A stretch of DNA of 52,366 nucleotides, taken from contig NZ_JADNJQ010000016.1 of assembly GCF_015555045.1 (NCBI RefSeq), forward strand, positions 1 to 52,366, written 5' to 3'. This document shows positions 1 through 8,467 of the stretch, piece by piece. Within the stretch, counting starts at the first letter, position 1. Each line of letters opens with the position of its first letter. The stretch is from Collinsella aerofaciens (GTDB lineage Bacteria > Actinomycetota > Coriobacteriia > Coriobacteriales > Coriobacteriaceae). The translations under genes were made by a program, and so were the position numbers. The notes beneath the pieces were generated by a model that did no database searches, was not told the origin of the DNA, and saw only the letters and a program-made list of their open reading frames with translations.

Positions 1-22
1 GGCTACATGTCTCCGGTCGAGT

Positions 23-925
23 TCAGGGAGGCGGGGCTGTCCCTCCCGGAATCGTCCAAATAGGTGTTGCCAATCCACTGCGATACCCTCTCGACGCGAA
101 GTCGCCATGCGGGTACACCTCGAGGCTGACGTCGCCGGCGAGCTCGTAGCCCGAGGACGGGAGCCACTCGGAGAAGATTCTGCGGTAGTGCTCGGCGGTC
201 GCGACGTCGCACGGCCCGGTGCAGCCGAACACGGCCCACGTGCCGGCGGGGACGTAAATCTCGTCCGCCCAGCCGGGGGCCTCCCCCGAGGACGCCACCG
301 CTATCCGGTAGCTCGACTCCCCGCCCTCGGACACGTTGACCCCGAGAACCCCCTCGGGTCCCGAGCCATCGGCGAGGGCGAGCAGGGCCTCGATGCTCCC
401 GGAGCGCGAGGCGCCACCCCAGAACCTCCCGAGCTCCTCTCTCCCCTCCTCCCCCATCTGGGCGAGGAGGCCCGCCTCGGACGGCCCGCACGGAAGCGAC
501 ACCCCGACGAGGCGCATCCCGCCCCATGGGACGATCCTCCACGGCAGGGGCTCGGCGCCCGTGACGGTGAGGGAGAACGAAAGCCTCGGAAAGACCGAGA
601 GCGGGGCGCCCGGGCGCTTCGCCTCGCTGGGCGAGATCCCGAGGGCGTCCCTGAACGCTCGGTTGAACGCGGTCGGGGAGCAGTAGCCGTACCGGACCGC
701 GACGTCGACGACCCGCTCCCCGCGGGACAGGTCGAGCGCGGCGCGGGAGATGCGGCGCCGGCGCACGTACTCCCCGAGACCGATGCCGGCGATATAGGAG
801 AACATCCTCCGGAACTGTCCCTCGGTGCAGGCGGCGAGCCGCGCCGCATGGGCGAGGTCGAGGTCCCCCTCGAGGTTCGCCTCTATGTAGTCCATCGCGT
901 CGTTGAGGCCCTCTATCCAGCCCAT
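23..925 (-). CDS. AraC-family transcriptional regulator with GyrI-like effector domain
   Basis: A 300-residue transcription factor. The N-terminal ~105 residues form an AraC-type double helix-turn-helix: the MGWIEGLNDAMDYIEANL opening is typical of this subgroup, and the second helix is followed by GYCSPTAFNRAFRDALGISP. Residues ~120-290 resemble the GyrI/AraC effector-binding domain that binds small hydrophobic or cationic ligands in BmrR- and Rob-like regulators. The frame stays open upstream, but the ATG at 925 has a GGAAGG about ten bases ahead and gives the family's usual length. The gene is richer in G+C and uses more GGG glycine codons than neighbouring genes, so transfer from another high-GC actinobacterium is possible. 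The target genes are not visible; they may lie left of the window. Confidence 0.85.
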   Translation of the reverse strand: MGWIEGLNDAMDYIEANLEGDLDLAHAARLAACTEGQFRRMFSYIAGIGLGEYVRRRRISRAALDLSRGERVVDVAVRYGYCSPTAFNRAFRDALGISPSEAKRPGAPLSVFPRLSFSLTVTGAEPLPWRIVPWGGMRLVGVSLPCGPSEAGLLAQMGEEGREELGRFWGGASRSGSIEALLALADGSGPEGVLGVNVSEGGESSYRIAVASSGEAPGWADEIYVPAGTWAVFGCTGPCDVATAEHYRRIFSEWLPSSGYELAGDVSLEVYPHGDFASRGYRSGLATPIWTIPGGTAPPP

Positions 926-1345
926 CGGGTCACCATCCTTCCGAGAAGAGAGCATGGGGCAACAAGGCAGCGCAGTCCTCGCGTCCAAGGGGCGAATAAT
1001 GAGAGTTTTTGATGACTGGCTCGTCGCCGACGGCCCGTCTCGATGATAGACCGTCGGCACGAGGATCCGACCCGCGAATGCCCGTTTTGCATTGTCAGGA
1101 ACCTCGCTCAGGAGCACGCCATGAAGGAGGATGCCCGCCGCGCCGTGATGCGCGCGGCACACCAACGACGCGACAGCCGCGATCGAAAGCTGAGGAGGGA
1201 CGTTAGCCACTGGGTTAGCAAGTAGCCCATTCCGTGCGCACAGCGCCAGGAACAGCGGCCCGCCCATCGATCACCTTGGACCATGGTACAGTCGCAGTAA
1301 GAGGACGGACAGCGGGCGTGCGCCAGGGCGAACAAATTGGCATGA
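926..1345. other. Intergenic region with no convincing gene
   Basis: Several frames are open on both strands, but they contradict each other, have no good ribosome site and match no family I recognise. The minus frame continuous with the AraC gene could be decayed coding sequence. The AraC promoter probably lies near 930-1020. Nothing else can be supported. Confidence 0.4.
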
Positions 1346-1386
1346 AAAGAAGACGGCATAGACCTTCTGGTCATGCCGTCTTCTTT
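1346..1386 (-). terminator. Intrinsic terminator downstream of liv operon
   Basis: A perfect 14-bp stem (1346-1359 with 1373-1386) is extended by GACC/GGTC around a TTCT loop. On the minus strand the stem ends in CTTCTTTTC, fitting termination of the liv transcript. It may also work on the plus strand. Confidence 0.75.
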
Positions 1387-1430
1387 GAATGACTAGTTGT
1401 CGCTCTGGTGCCCGCGCAGCGTCGGCCGAT

Positions 1431-1452
1431 CCGCCGTTCGGTAGAACGGCGG
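1431..1452 (-). other. Small stem-loop just after livF stop
   Basis: A perfect 9-bp inverted repeat (1431-1439 with 1444-1452) with a four-base loop lies six bases beyond the livF stop. It has no U-tract, so it may act as a 3'-end stabiliser placed before the true terminator at 1346-1386. Confidence 0.5.
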
Positions 1453-1458
1453 AACCGC

Positions 1459-2172
1459 CTAACCGCCCAGATAGGCTTTGCGGACGTTGTCGTCGTGCAG
1501 GAGCTCTTGGCCCGTGCCGGTCATGGTAATCTTGCCGGTCTCAAGCACGTAGCCGCGCGTGGCGATGGAAAGTGCCATCTGCGCGTTCTGCTCGACCAGA
1601 AGCACCGTGGTGCCGGCCTTGTGCAGGTCCTCGACAATCTGGAAGATCTGCTCAATCAGAATCGGCGCCAAGCCCATGGAAGGCTCGTCGAGCATGAGCA
1701 GCTTGGGGTTACTCATAAGGGCACGCCCCATAACGAGCATCTGCTGCTCGCCGCCTGAAAGGGTACCGGTAACCTGGCGACGACGTTCCTTCAGGCGCGG
1801 GAACTGCTCGTAGACACGCTCCAGGCCCGGGGCAATTGTGGACTTGGGCTGTGTATAGGCGCCCATCTCCAGGTTCTCCTCGACCGTCATCTGCAAAAAG
1901 GCGCGGCGGCCCTCGGGAACCTGGGCCAAGCCCTTGCCCACCAGCTTGTCGGCAGGCGTATGGGTAATGTCCTCGCCCATAAACTTGATGGAGCCGGTCT
2001 TGGAGCGCAGCAGGCCCGAGACGGTCTTGAGCGTTGTGGACTTGCCGGCACCGTTGGCACCAATCAAGGCCACGATCTCGCCCTCGTTAACGTTAAAGGA
2101 GATGTCCTTGATGGCGTGGATGGCGCCGTACCAGACGTTAATGTTGTAGACGGAAAGCATCGGCTCTGCCAT
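1459..2172 (-). CDS. livF: Branched-chain amino acid ABC transporter ATP-binding protein LivF
   Basis: This 237-residue protein is one of the two ATPases that power leucine/isoleucine/valine import at the cytoplasmic membrane. Walker A is GANGAGKST at residues 38-46, the signature is LSGGEQQ near 138, and Walker B is LLMLDEPSMG near 160. The short length and the closing KAYLGG are typical of LivF rather than LivG. The ATG at 2172 directly abuts the livG stop, so translation is probably coupled. It is the last gene of the livJHMGF operon and is followed by two hairpins. Substrate preference within the branched-chain or related amino acids cannot be read from the ATPase. Confidence 0.95.
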   Translation of the reverse strand: MAEPMLSVYNINVWYGAIHAIKDISFNVNEGEIVALIGANGAGKSTTLKTVSGLLRSKTGSIKFMGEDITHTPADKLVGKGLAQVPEGRRAFLQMTVEENLEMGAYTQPKSTIAPGLERVYEQFPRLKERRRQVTGTLSGGEQQMLVMGRALMSNPKLLMLDEPSMGLAPILIEQIFQIVEDLHKAGTTVLLVEQNAQMALSIATRGYVLETGKITMTGTGQELLHDDNVRKAYLGG

Positions 2173-3033
2173 TTAGTTCTCCCCCTTATCCTGCTTACCC
2201 AGATACGCCTCGATAACGGCGTCGTTGTTCTGGATTTCCTCTGCCGTGCCCTTGGCGATGACCTTGCCAAAGTTAAGCACGCAGATGCCCTCGCAGATGT
2301 TCATGACGAGCGACATATCATGCTCGATAAGCATGATGGCGATGCCGAAGGTATCGCGAATCTTGACGATGTTCGCCATGAGCTCTGCGGTCTCGGACGG
2401 GTTCATACCGGCGGCAGGCTCGTCGAGCAACAGCAGCTTGGGGTTGGTGGCAAGCGCGCGGACGATTTCCAGACGACGCTGAGCGCCGTAAGGAAGCGAG
2501 CCGGCCTGTTCATTTGCCAGGTGCTCCATGTCAAAAATGGACAGCAGCTCCATGGCGCGCTCGTGGGCGGCCTTCTCGTGCTTCCAATACGTCGGCAGGC
2601 GCAGCACGCCCTCAAAACCGGAGTAGCGCTCCTGGTTGTGCAGGCCGACCTTAACGTTGTCCTCCACCGTCATGGTGTTGAACAGGCGGATGTTCTGGAA
2701 CGTACGGGCAATACCCATGCGGTTGACCTGGTAGACCGACTTGCCCGAGGTGTCCTCGCCGTCGAGCAGGATGGTGCCGTGCGTAGGCTGGTACACCTTG
2801 GTGAGCAGGTTGAAGACCGTGGTCTTGCCGGCACCGTTGGGGCCGATGAGACCGGCGATCTCGGTCTTGCCGATGGTTAGGCTAAAGTCGTCTACCGCCT
2901 TAAGGCCGCCGAATTCAATGCCCAGGTGGATGCACTCGAGCGCCGGGCGCTGGCCCAAGTCGCGGTCGGGAACGATGGCGCCAGAAGGATACGGGACCAT
3001 CTTGCCCTTGTTGAACTCAAACTTACTGGGCAT
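2173..3033 (-). CDS. livG: Branched-chain amino acid ABC transporter ATP-binding protein LivG
   Basis: A 286-residue ATPase that partners LivF. It has GPNGAGKTT (Walker A), LPYGAQRR as the relaxed signature typical of LivG (this family usually lacks a strict LSGGQ), LLLLDEPAAGMNP (Walker B) and a C-terminal IEAYLGK. I chose the ATG at 3033 because GGAGG lies seven bases ahead; a farther upstream start would add nine residues without a ribosome site. The gene overlaps the end of livM by 11 bp. The extra ~25 residues before the ABC core are longer than in E. coli LivG. Confidence 0.95.
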   Translation of the reverse strand: MPSKFEFNKGKMVPYPSGAIVPDRDLGQRPALECIHLGIEFGGLKAVDDFSLTIGKTEIAGLIGPNGAGKTTVFNLLTKVYQPTHGTILLDGEDTSGKSVYQVNRMGIARTFQNIRLFNTMTVEDNVKVGLHNQERYSGFEGVLRLPTYWKHEKAAHERAMELLSIFDMEHLANEQAGSLPYGAQRRLEIVRALATNPKLLLLDEPAAGMNPSETAELMANIVKIRDTFGIAIMLIEHDMSLVMNICEGICVLNFGKVIAKGTAEEIQNNDAVIEAYLGKQDKGEN

Positions 3034-4102
3034 CGGCTGCCACCTCCTTCTTGGAAGCAAAGCGGTCCTTAATGCGTGCGAAGAACGCCTTGAGTTGTGG
3101 GTTGTTAGTAAAGACCATGACCAGAATCAACACGATGGCGTAGATGAGCATGCGGTAGTCCGAGAACTGACGGAGCAGCTCGGGGAGCACCGTGAGCAGC
3201 GCCGCGGCGATAACGGAGCCGCGCATGTTGCCCAGGCCGCCCAGGACCACGAACACCAGAATGAGGATGGACGTATTGAAGTCGAACTTAGTGGCGGAAA
3301 GCTGCGAGAAGTTACCGCCGAACAGGGCTCCGGCAGCACCGGCGAGGGCAGCGGAAACCACGAAGGCGATCATGCGGTACTGGGTGACGGAGATGCCCAC
3401 AGACTCGGCAGCGATCTTGTTGTCGCGCACGGCAATAATGGCACGACCGGTACGGCTGCGAACCAGGTTGAGCACAATCACGAGCGCGACCATAACCAGG
3501 ATTGCGCCGGCAAGGAAGGTCGAATAGGTCGACACGCCCGATGCGCCCTGCGCGCCCTTGATGATGGCGGTGCCGTCCTCGAGCAGGTGCAGGTCGTCGA
3601 TCGTGGAGTTACCCGTGATGTTAAAGATCACATGCAGGCCGCGGGAATCGACGCCCACAATGAGGCAGGTGACGACCTCTTTGATAATCTCGCCAAAAGC
3701 CAGGGTCACAATAGCCAGATAGTCGCCGCTCAAGCGCAGGACCGGGATACCGATCAAGAAGCCCAAGATGGCAGCGGCGATAGCGCCGACCACAATGCTG
3801 ATGATCAGACGCATCGGATCGGACGGAACGGTGCTCTCCAGCGCGACGGCAGTGACGATGCCCGTATAGGCACCGACGCTCATAAAGCCCGCGTGGCCCA
3901 GCGACAAGTCGCCCGCGATGCCGACGACGAGGTTAAGGGAGATGGCCATGACGATATAGGCCGTGATGGGAACCAGCTGACCGGCGATCATGCGCGGGAT
4001 CATGTGGTTGGACTGCATAAAGAACACGATGGCGAACGCCACAACGCACATGGCGTACGTGACAAAGTCGTGACGCGTCTGCTTGTCTTTAAGAAACTTC
4101 AT
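3023..4102 (-). CDS. livM: Branched-chain amino acid ABC transporter permease LivM
   Basis: A 359-residue integral membrane permease with about ten hydrophobic segments. It contains the LivM/BPD_transp_2 pattern GDLSLGHAGFMSVGAYTGI near residue 70 and the EAA-like cytoplasmic loop region RSRTGRAIIAVRDNKIAAESVGI, which contacts the ATPases. It pairs with LivH to form the translocation pore. The ATG at 4102 follows AGGTGA by about five bases; a GTG at 4111 is an alternative that would place the start directly against the livH stop. The gene overlaps livG by 11 bp. Confidence 0.95.
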   Translation of the reverse strand: MKFLKDKQTRHDFVTYAMCVVAFAIVFFMQSNHMIPRMIAGQLVPITAYIVMAISLNLVVGIAGDLSLGHAGFMSVGAYTGIVTAVALESTVPSDPMRLIISIVVGAIAAAILGFLIGIPVLRLSGDYLAIVTLAFGEIIKEVVTCLIVGVDSRGLHVIFNITGNSTIDDLHLLEDGTAIIKGAQGASGVSTYSTFLAGAILVMVALVIVLNLVRSRTGRAIIAVRDNKIAAESVGISVTQYRMIAFVVSAALAGAAGALFGGNFSQLSATKFDFNTSILILVFVVLGGLGNMRGSVIAAALLTVLPELLRQFSDYRMLIYAIVLILVMVFTNNPQLKAFFARIKDRFASKKEVAADAQ

Positions 4103-4111
4103 AACGCTCAC

Positions 4112-4993
4112 CTACACCTTCTCGGGGACGTACTTGCCCAAGAGGCCGGCAGGCTTGACGAGCAGGACGATGATCAAAACACCAAAGACGATGGAGTTGG
4201 CAAGGCTCGTGGAAATGTAAGCCTGCGCCATCGCCTCGATGATGCCGATGAGAATGCCGCCGACAAAGGCACCGGGGATGGAGCCGATGCCGCCGAAAAC
4301 GGCAGCGTCGAAGGCCTTGATGCCAGGCATGGCGCCCGTGGTGGGCTGCAACACCGGCGAGTAGGAGCACAGGAGCACGCCGGCGATGGCGGCAAGGGCG
4401 GAGCCGATGGCAAACGTCATCGAAATAGTGCGGTTGACGTTGATGCCCATGAGCTGAGCGGCAGCCTTGTCCTCGGACACGGCGCGCATGGCTTTGCCCA
4501 TCTTGGTCTTACCTGTAAAGAACATCAGGCCGGCCATGATAACCAGGCAGGCGACGATGGTGACGAGCGAGACGGCGCTTACGTTGAACTTGGCCAAGAA
4601 CTCCGGCACCTGGAAGGTGACGAGCGAAGTGAAGTTCTTGGGCGTGGCGCCCCACAGAAGCTGCGCGGCGTTCTGCAGGAAGTAAGACACGCCGATGGCC
4701 GTGATCAGAACGGCCAGCGGGCCTGCTTGGCGCAGCGGCTTGTATGCCAGGCCCTCGATAAGAACACCGAGAACGGTACAGACCACACAAGAGAGAATTA
4801 CAGATGCCCAGCCCGGGAGGCCGAGATACGACGTGGCACAGAACGAGACATAGGCACCGACCATGATGACGTCGCCGTGAGCGAAGTTCAGCATCTTGGC
4901 GATACCGTAGACCATGGTGTAGCCCAACGCGATGATGGCGTAGACGCTGCCCATGGACAGGCCGTTGACCAGGTATTGGATAAAGACCGTCAT
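4112..4993 (-). CDS. livH: Branched-chain amino acid ABC transporter permease LivH
   Basis: A 293-residue permease with about eight membrane segments. NGLSMGSVYAIIALGYTMVYG and NFAHGDVIMVGAY near the N-terminus are diagnostic for LivH. The coupling-loop motif TKMGKAMRAVSEDKAAAQLMGI is present. The ATG at 4993 is preceded by AAGGGGG with nine bases spacing; a second ATG at 5002 would sit directly on that ribosome site, so it is less likely. A 110-bp spacer with two stem-loops separates it from livJ, a common arrangement that lets the binding protein be made in excess over the membrane parts. Confidence 0.95.
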   Translation of the reverse strand: MTVFIQYLVNGLSMGSVYAIIALGYTMVYGIAKMLNFAHGDVIMVGAYVSFCATSYLGLPGWASVILSCVVCTVLGVLIEGLAYKPLRQAGPLAVLITAIGVSYFLQNAAQLLWGATPKNFTSLVTFQVPEFLAKFNVSAVSLVTIVACLVIMAGLMFFTGKTKMGKAMRAVSEDKAAAQLMGINVNRTISMTFAIGSALAAIAGVLLCSYSPVLQPTTGAMPGIKAFDAAVFGGIGSIPGAFVGGILIGIIEAMAQAYISTSLANSIVFGVLIIVLLVKPAGLLGKYVPEKV

Positions 4994-5070
4994 GTTCCAC
5001 ATCCCCCTTTCGAATAGGTTTCCAGTTGATGTATGAAACAGGGACGTTACACTGTCCCTAGATACCAAGC

Positions 5071-5100
5071 AAGCAGGGAAGGCCAAAACCTCCCCTGCTT
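5071..5100 (-). other. Intercistronic stem-loop between livJ and livH
   Basis: A 12-bp stem with one G-U pair and a six-base loop lies just downstream of the livJ stop, without a U-tract. A second, weaker hairpin is at 5040-5059 (6-bp arms). Such structures after binding-protein genes often protect the upstream mRNA or cause partial termination; that role is inferred here. Confidence 0.6.
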
Positions 5101-5132
5101 GGGATCAAAACCGCTCTATGTAAGGCGGCCAA

Positions 5133-6320
5133 TTAGGCCTGTACGTACTTGCCGTCGGTGATGACGTACGCCGTGGGCTCCTTCTGGACCTGGCCCTTAT
5201 CGTTCCAGGTGAGCTTGCCGGTCAGACCATCAACGGTAATCTTGAGCATAGCCTTGGACAGCTTCTCGGCGACCTCGGTCGGGTCGGCGTCGACACCAAG
5301 ACCGGCCTCCTTGACGGCCTCGGCCACCGCGTGCACGCCGTCGTAGGCGTCGGCGGCAAACTGGTCGGGGGTATCGCCGTACTTATCCTTGTAAGCGTTG
5401 ACGAAGTCGGCGTTCTTCTCGTCGTCGGCGGAGAACGGGGTCATGAGCAGCAGACCCTCGGCAAGAGAGGTATCGAAGCCCTCAACGCCCAGGATGCCGT
5501 CCATGCCGTCGCAGCCCATCATCTTGACGTCGTAGCCCATGTCCTTGGCGTTCTTGAGCAGGACGGACGCCGGCGTGTAGTAGATCGGCGCAAAGATCAT
5601 GGTGGCGCCGGCCTGCTTGGCCTTGGTCAGCTGGTTGGTAAAGCTCGTGGCGGAGTCGTCCTTAAAGGTCTCCTCGTCAACAATCTCGAGCTTGGACTCA
5701 GCGGCTTGGGCTTTAAAGGAATCTGCGATGCCCGAAGAATAGGCGTCGCCGGAGTTATAGAACAGCACGAACTTCTCGTCCGCATACTTCTGCGCCAGGA
5801 ACTTGGCAGCGTTGACACCCTGGTTGGGGTCGGTGAAGCAAACCTGGAAGACGCAATCCTTGCCGTCGGTGACGTCCTCGGAGGACGCGGACGGGGTGAT
5901 CATGAACGTCTTGGGGTCGTTACCACACTCTGCGGCAACGGCAACCGACGCACCCGTGGTGGTCGGACCGACGAGGGCCTGCATGCCCCAGTCGAGCAGG
6001 GTGTTGAAGGCGTTGACGGCCTTCTCGCCATCGGCCTGGTCATCCTCGGCCTTGCTGGCAAGCGGCAGCTCCTTGGTCGAGAAATCCTTGCAGCCAAGCT
6101 CGACACCCTGGGTAACGGACTTGCCGTAGGACGCGTTGGCGCCGGTCAGCGGGCCGATGGTGCCGATCTTAAACGAAGCGTCGCCCGAAGCGGAACCGCT
6201 GTCGCCGCCGTTGGAGGAGCAGCCAGCTAGAATGGACATCGCCCCCAGACCTGCTGCGCTCGCGATAACGCTCCTGCGATTCATAACAGGGTTCAATGAC
6301 TTACCGGTGAGGCTCGACAT
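5133..6320 (-). CDS. livJ: Branched-chain amino acid ABC transporter substrate-binding lipoprotein LivJ
   Basis: A 395-residue extracytoplasmic solute-binding protein of the periplasmic-binding fold type I (Leu/Ile/Val-binding) family. The N-terminus has twin arginines (NRRSV) and a hydrophobic stretch ending in lipobox LAGC, so Cys34 is the predicted lipid anchor, followed by a Ser/Gly-rich linker. The mature domain shows GPLTGANASYGKSVTQG, GPTTTGASVAVA and FAADAYDGVHAV, all typical of the family. The ATG at 6320 follows GAGAGGAGA. It is first in the liv operon. The remains of a second copy lie upstream at 6592-6703. The ligand could be any branched-chain amino acid or a related compound. 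Confidence 0.95.
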   Translation of the reverse strand: MSSLTGKSLNPVMNRRSVIASAAGLGAMSILAGCSSNGGDSGSASGDASFKIGTIGPLTGANASYGKSVTQGVELGCKDFSTKELPLASKAEDDQADGEKAVNAFNTLLDWGMQALVGPTTTGASVAVAAECGNDPKTFMITPSASSEDVTDGKDCVFQVCFTDPNQGVNAAKFLAQKYADEKFVLFYNSGDAYSSGIADSFKAQAAESKLEIVDEETFKDDSATSFTNQLTKAKQAGATMIFAPIYYTPASVLLKNAKDMGYDVKMMGCDGMDGILGVEGFDTSLAEGLLLMTPFSADDEKNADFVNAYKDKYGDTPDQFAADAYDGVHAVAEAVKEAGLGVDADPTEVAEKLSKAMLKITVDGLTGKLTWNDKGQVQKEPTAYVITDGKYVQA

Positions 6321-6341
6321 GCGGCTCTCCTCTCAAATCTC

Positions 6342-6387
6342 GTCGGGTTTCGGTTACCCGACAGGCCATCCTTCGCCGTGTTCGGCG
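6342..6387 (-). promoter_or_regulatory. Structured 5' leader of livJ
   Basis: Two short hairpins lie upstream of the livJ ribosome site: 6342-6348 with 6356-6362 (7 bp, loop of seven) and 6374-6378 with 6383-6387 (5 bp, TGTT loop). They may stabilise the mRNA or mark an uncharacterised leader. No known riboswitch consensus was recognised. Confidence 0.35.
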
Positions 6388-6591
6388 TTCGCAAAATAGT
6401 AGACGCTTTAGTTAGGAAAAGTGGCGGTTATTTCGACTTTTCTTTGGATTTGTTCATTTATCCATATTTCTGCGTATTTCTATTGCTTTATGCAGTAATG
6501 CCACTTTATTGTGTAAAAGCAATGTTTCCGTTCTGCTACAGACATCCCCGCCCTGCATAAAACAGCCTCACCGGTCGCGCTTTATGCGCGC

Positions 6592-6703
6592 TTAGGTGGC
6601 GATGTACTTGCCGTCCTGGAACACATAAGCCGTAGCGGGCTTTTCGACCTGGCCCTCGTCATTCCACGCCGACGAGCGCCTGCATGCCCCAGTCGCACAG
6701 GGC
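6592..6703 (-). pseudogene. Remnant of a second livJ-type binding-protein gene
   Basis: Read on the minus strand from 6666 to the TAA at 6592, the sequence gives WNDEGQVEKPATAYVFQDG followed by KYIAT and a stop, aligning with the last residues of LivJ (WNDKGQVQKEPTAYV). Directly before it, in another frame, 6667-6703 reads ALCDWGMQALVG, matching the internal LivJ segment LLDWGMQALVG. The parts between are missing, so most of a paralogous gene has been deleted and the rest is frameshifted. Nothing recognisable remains further upstream. This indicates that the liv locus once carried two tandem binding-protein genes. Confidence 0.8.
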
Positions 6704-6903
6704 AAACCTTATGGTGCAAACGCTGACAGTTTGTTACAGAAGTTCGTTTGTAGCGAGCGTGTTTCCAATGTTTCCGCAGCGTTTCGGGGGTGCCGTTTTA
6801 TGCGGCTCCTGTTGCCTGGCAAGCACGCGCCCTCGGTTCACGCTAGAATGCACTCAACCTGTAATCGGTTAATCCATCTATAAGATGCACAAAGGAGCTA
6901 TCT

Positions 6904-8247
6904 ATGAGCGAATCCCTGCGCACCGTGAACGTCGGCCTCATCGGTCTGGGAACCGTCGGCGGCGGCGTGGCCCGTCTGATCAAGAGCCACCACGATGAGT
7001 ACCTGGCCGCCTACGGCATCGACCTTAAGCTGACCCGCGCCTGTGCGCTTGCCTGGGAGCAGGCCGAAGCAGCCGGTATTGAGCGTGAGGCCTTTACGAG
7101 TGACTGGCACGACGTCGTCACCGACCCCGCCGTCGACATCGTCGTCGAGCTGATCGGCGGCGAGCATCCCGCGACCGAGATCTTCACCACTGCCTTTGAG
7201 CACGGCAAGCACGTCGTCTCTGCCAACAAGGCCCTGCTGGGCCGTCACGTCGAGACGCTTGCCGAGAAGGCACGCGCGTGCGGCGTGCAGATTAAGTGCG
7301 AGGCCAGCTGCGGCGGTGGCATCCCCATCGTGAGCACGCTCGAGCACGACTTGGTGGGCAACAAGATCCTCACCATCGCCGGCATTCTCAACGGCACCAC
7401 CAACTACATCCTGTCGCGCATGGACGCCGAGGGCGCCGATTACGCCGACGTGCTTGCCGACGCACAGGCCAAGGGCTATGCCGAGGCCGACCCGTCCGCC
7501 GACGTCGACGGCTTCGATGCCGCCAGCAAGACGGCGATCCTCGCCTCCATCGGCTTTGGCACCCGCGTGACCACCGATGATGTGTACCAGCAGGGTATCC
7601 GTACCATCGGTGCCGAGGACATCGCCCAGGCCCGCGAACTCGGCTACACCATTAAGCTGCTCGGCATCGCCCGCAATACCGACGCCGGCGTCGACGTCCG
7701 CGTGCACCCCACGCTGATCCCCGCCGACCACATGCTTGCCAAGGTCAACGGCGCCATGAACGCTGTCTACGTGGTAGGCGACGCCGTGGGCGAGACCATG
7801 TTCTACGGTGCCGGCGCAGGCTCCTTCCCCACCGCGAGCGCCGTCGTGGGCGATATCCTGTCGCTCTCCGAGCAGATCAGCCGCGGCGTGGCCCCGCTGC
7901 CCGAGATTGAGCCCTATGGCCACAACCTCGCCTTTAAGCCCATGGACGAGCTCCAGACCAAGTACTATGTGCGCCTGAAGGTCGCCGACCGCGTGGGCGC
8001 CCTGTCCGAGACGGTCGACATCTTTGCCAAGCACAACATCTCGATTTCGCTCATCAACCAGGTCGAGGACGGCAAGTCGGGCGTCAGCGATGCCTGCTCG
8101 GTCATCTTCCTGACGCACCGCGCGCTCGAGAAGGACGTCCAGGCTGCCGCCGCCGAGCTTGCCAGCGTCGACTGCGTGGCCGAGGTCGCCAACGTCCTGC
8201 GCATCGAAGATGTCGAGGCCTGGACCGAAGGCGTCATGGCCAACTAG
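6904..8247 (+). CDS. hom: Homoserine dehydrogenase (with C-terminal ACT domain)
   Basis: A 447-residue enzyme that reduces L-aspartate 4-semialdehyde to L-homoserine with NAD(P)H, at the branch point to threonine and methionine. The NAD-binding GLGTVGGG motif is at residues 14-21. The central signature includes GGGIPIV and GILNGTTNYIL, and the metal/substrate region has the pattern EADPSADVDGFDAASK. Residues ~355-430 (RLKVADRVGALSETVDIFAK) form an ACT domain, usually the site of threonine feedback. The start has a strong AAAGGAG ribosome site. It stands alone between the liv region and an SDR gene and ends in a clear terminator. Confidence 0.96.
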   Translation: MSESLRTVNVGLIGLGTVGGGVARLIKSHHDEYLAAYGIDLKLTRACALAWEQAEAAGIEREAFTSDWHDVVTDPAVDIVVELIGGEHPATEIFTTAFEHGKHVVSANKALLGRHVETLAEKARACGVQIKCEASCGGGIPIVSTLEHDLVGNKILTIAGILNGTTNYILSRMDAEGADYADVLADAQAKGYAEADPSADVDGFDAASKTAILASIGFGTRVTTDDVYQQGIRTIGAEDIAQARELGYTIKLLGIARNTDAGVDVRVHPTLIPADHMLAKVNGAMNAVYVVGDAVGETMFYGAGAGSFPTASAVVGDILSLSEQISRGVAPLPEIEPYGHNLAFKPMDELQTKYYVRLKVADRVGALSETVDIFAKHNISISLINQVEDGKSGVSDACSVIFLTHRALEKDVQAAAAELASVDCVAEVANVLRIEDVEAWTEGVMAN

Positions 8248-8278
8248 CCCGATTCTCGGCAAATCAAACAACGCATGA

Positions 8279-8312
8279 GGGGCTCCCGTCCGATCGGATG
8301 GGAGCCCCTTTT
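8279..8312 (+). terminator. Intrinsic terminator of hom
   Basis: A 13-bp GC-rich stem (8279-8291 with 8296-8308, one G-U pair) around GATC, followed by TTTT. Confidence 0.85.
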
Positions 8313-8356
8313 AGTTACATCTTTTGCACGAAGTGGTCGACTAACGTTTGGACAAC

Positions 8357-8371
8357 TTGACCGTTCGTCAA
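8357..8371 (+). promoter_or_regulatory. Possible operator upstream of SDR gene
   Basis: A perfect inverted repeat, TTGAC-N5-GTCAA, lies about 100 bp upstream of the SDR start. Its size fits a dimeric repressor site, but no regulator gene is adjacent, so this is only a candidate. Confidence 0.3.
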
Positions 8372-8467
8372 CAACCGTGGATACCGTTTGCCGATATGCA
8401 ACGGCAGCTGTATTTTGCCGCCGCTATGCTGTGCCGTGTATGTCCGCCCGCGATGAGAGGAAGCACC

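Noticed and set aside
2741-5017. 758-codon open frame antisense to livG, livM and livH
   Set aside because: Composition (Asp/His/Gly-rich) is typical of the reverse complement of hydrophobic permease genes; no domain is recognisable.
6378-6560. 60-codon plus-strand open frame upstream of livJ
   Set aside because: AT-rich promoter-like DNA with hydrophobic, low-quality peptide and no ribosome site.
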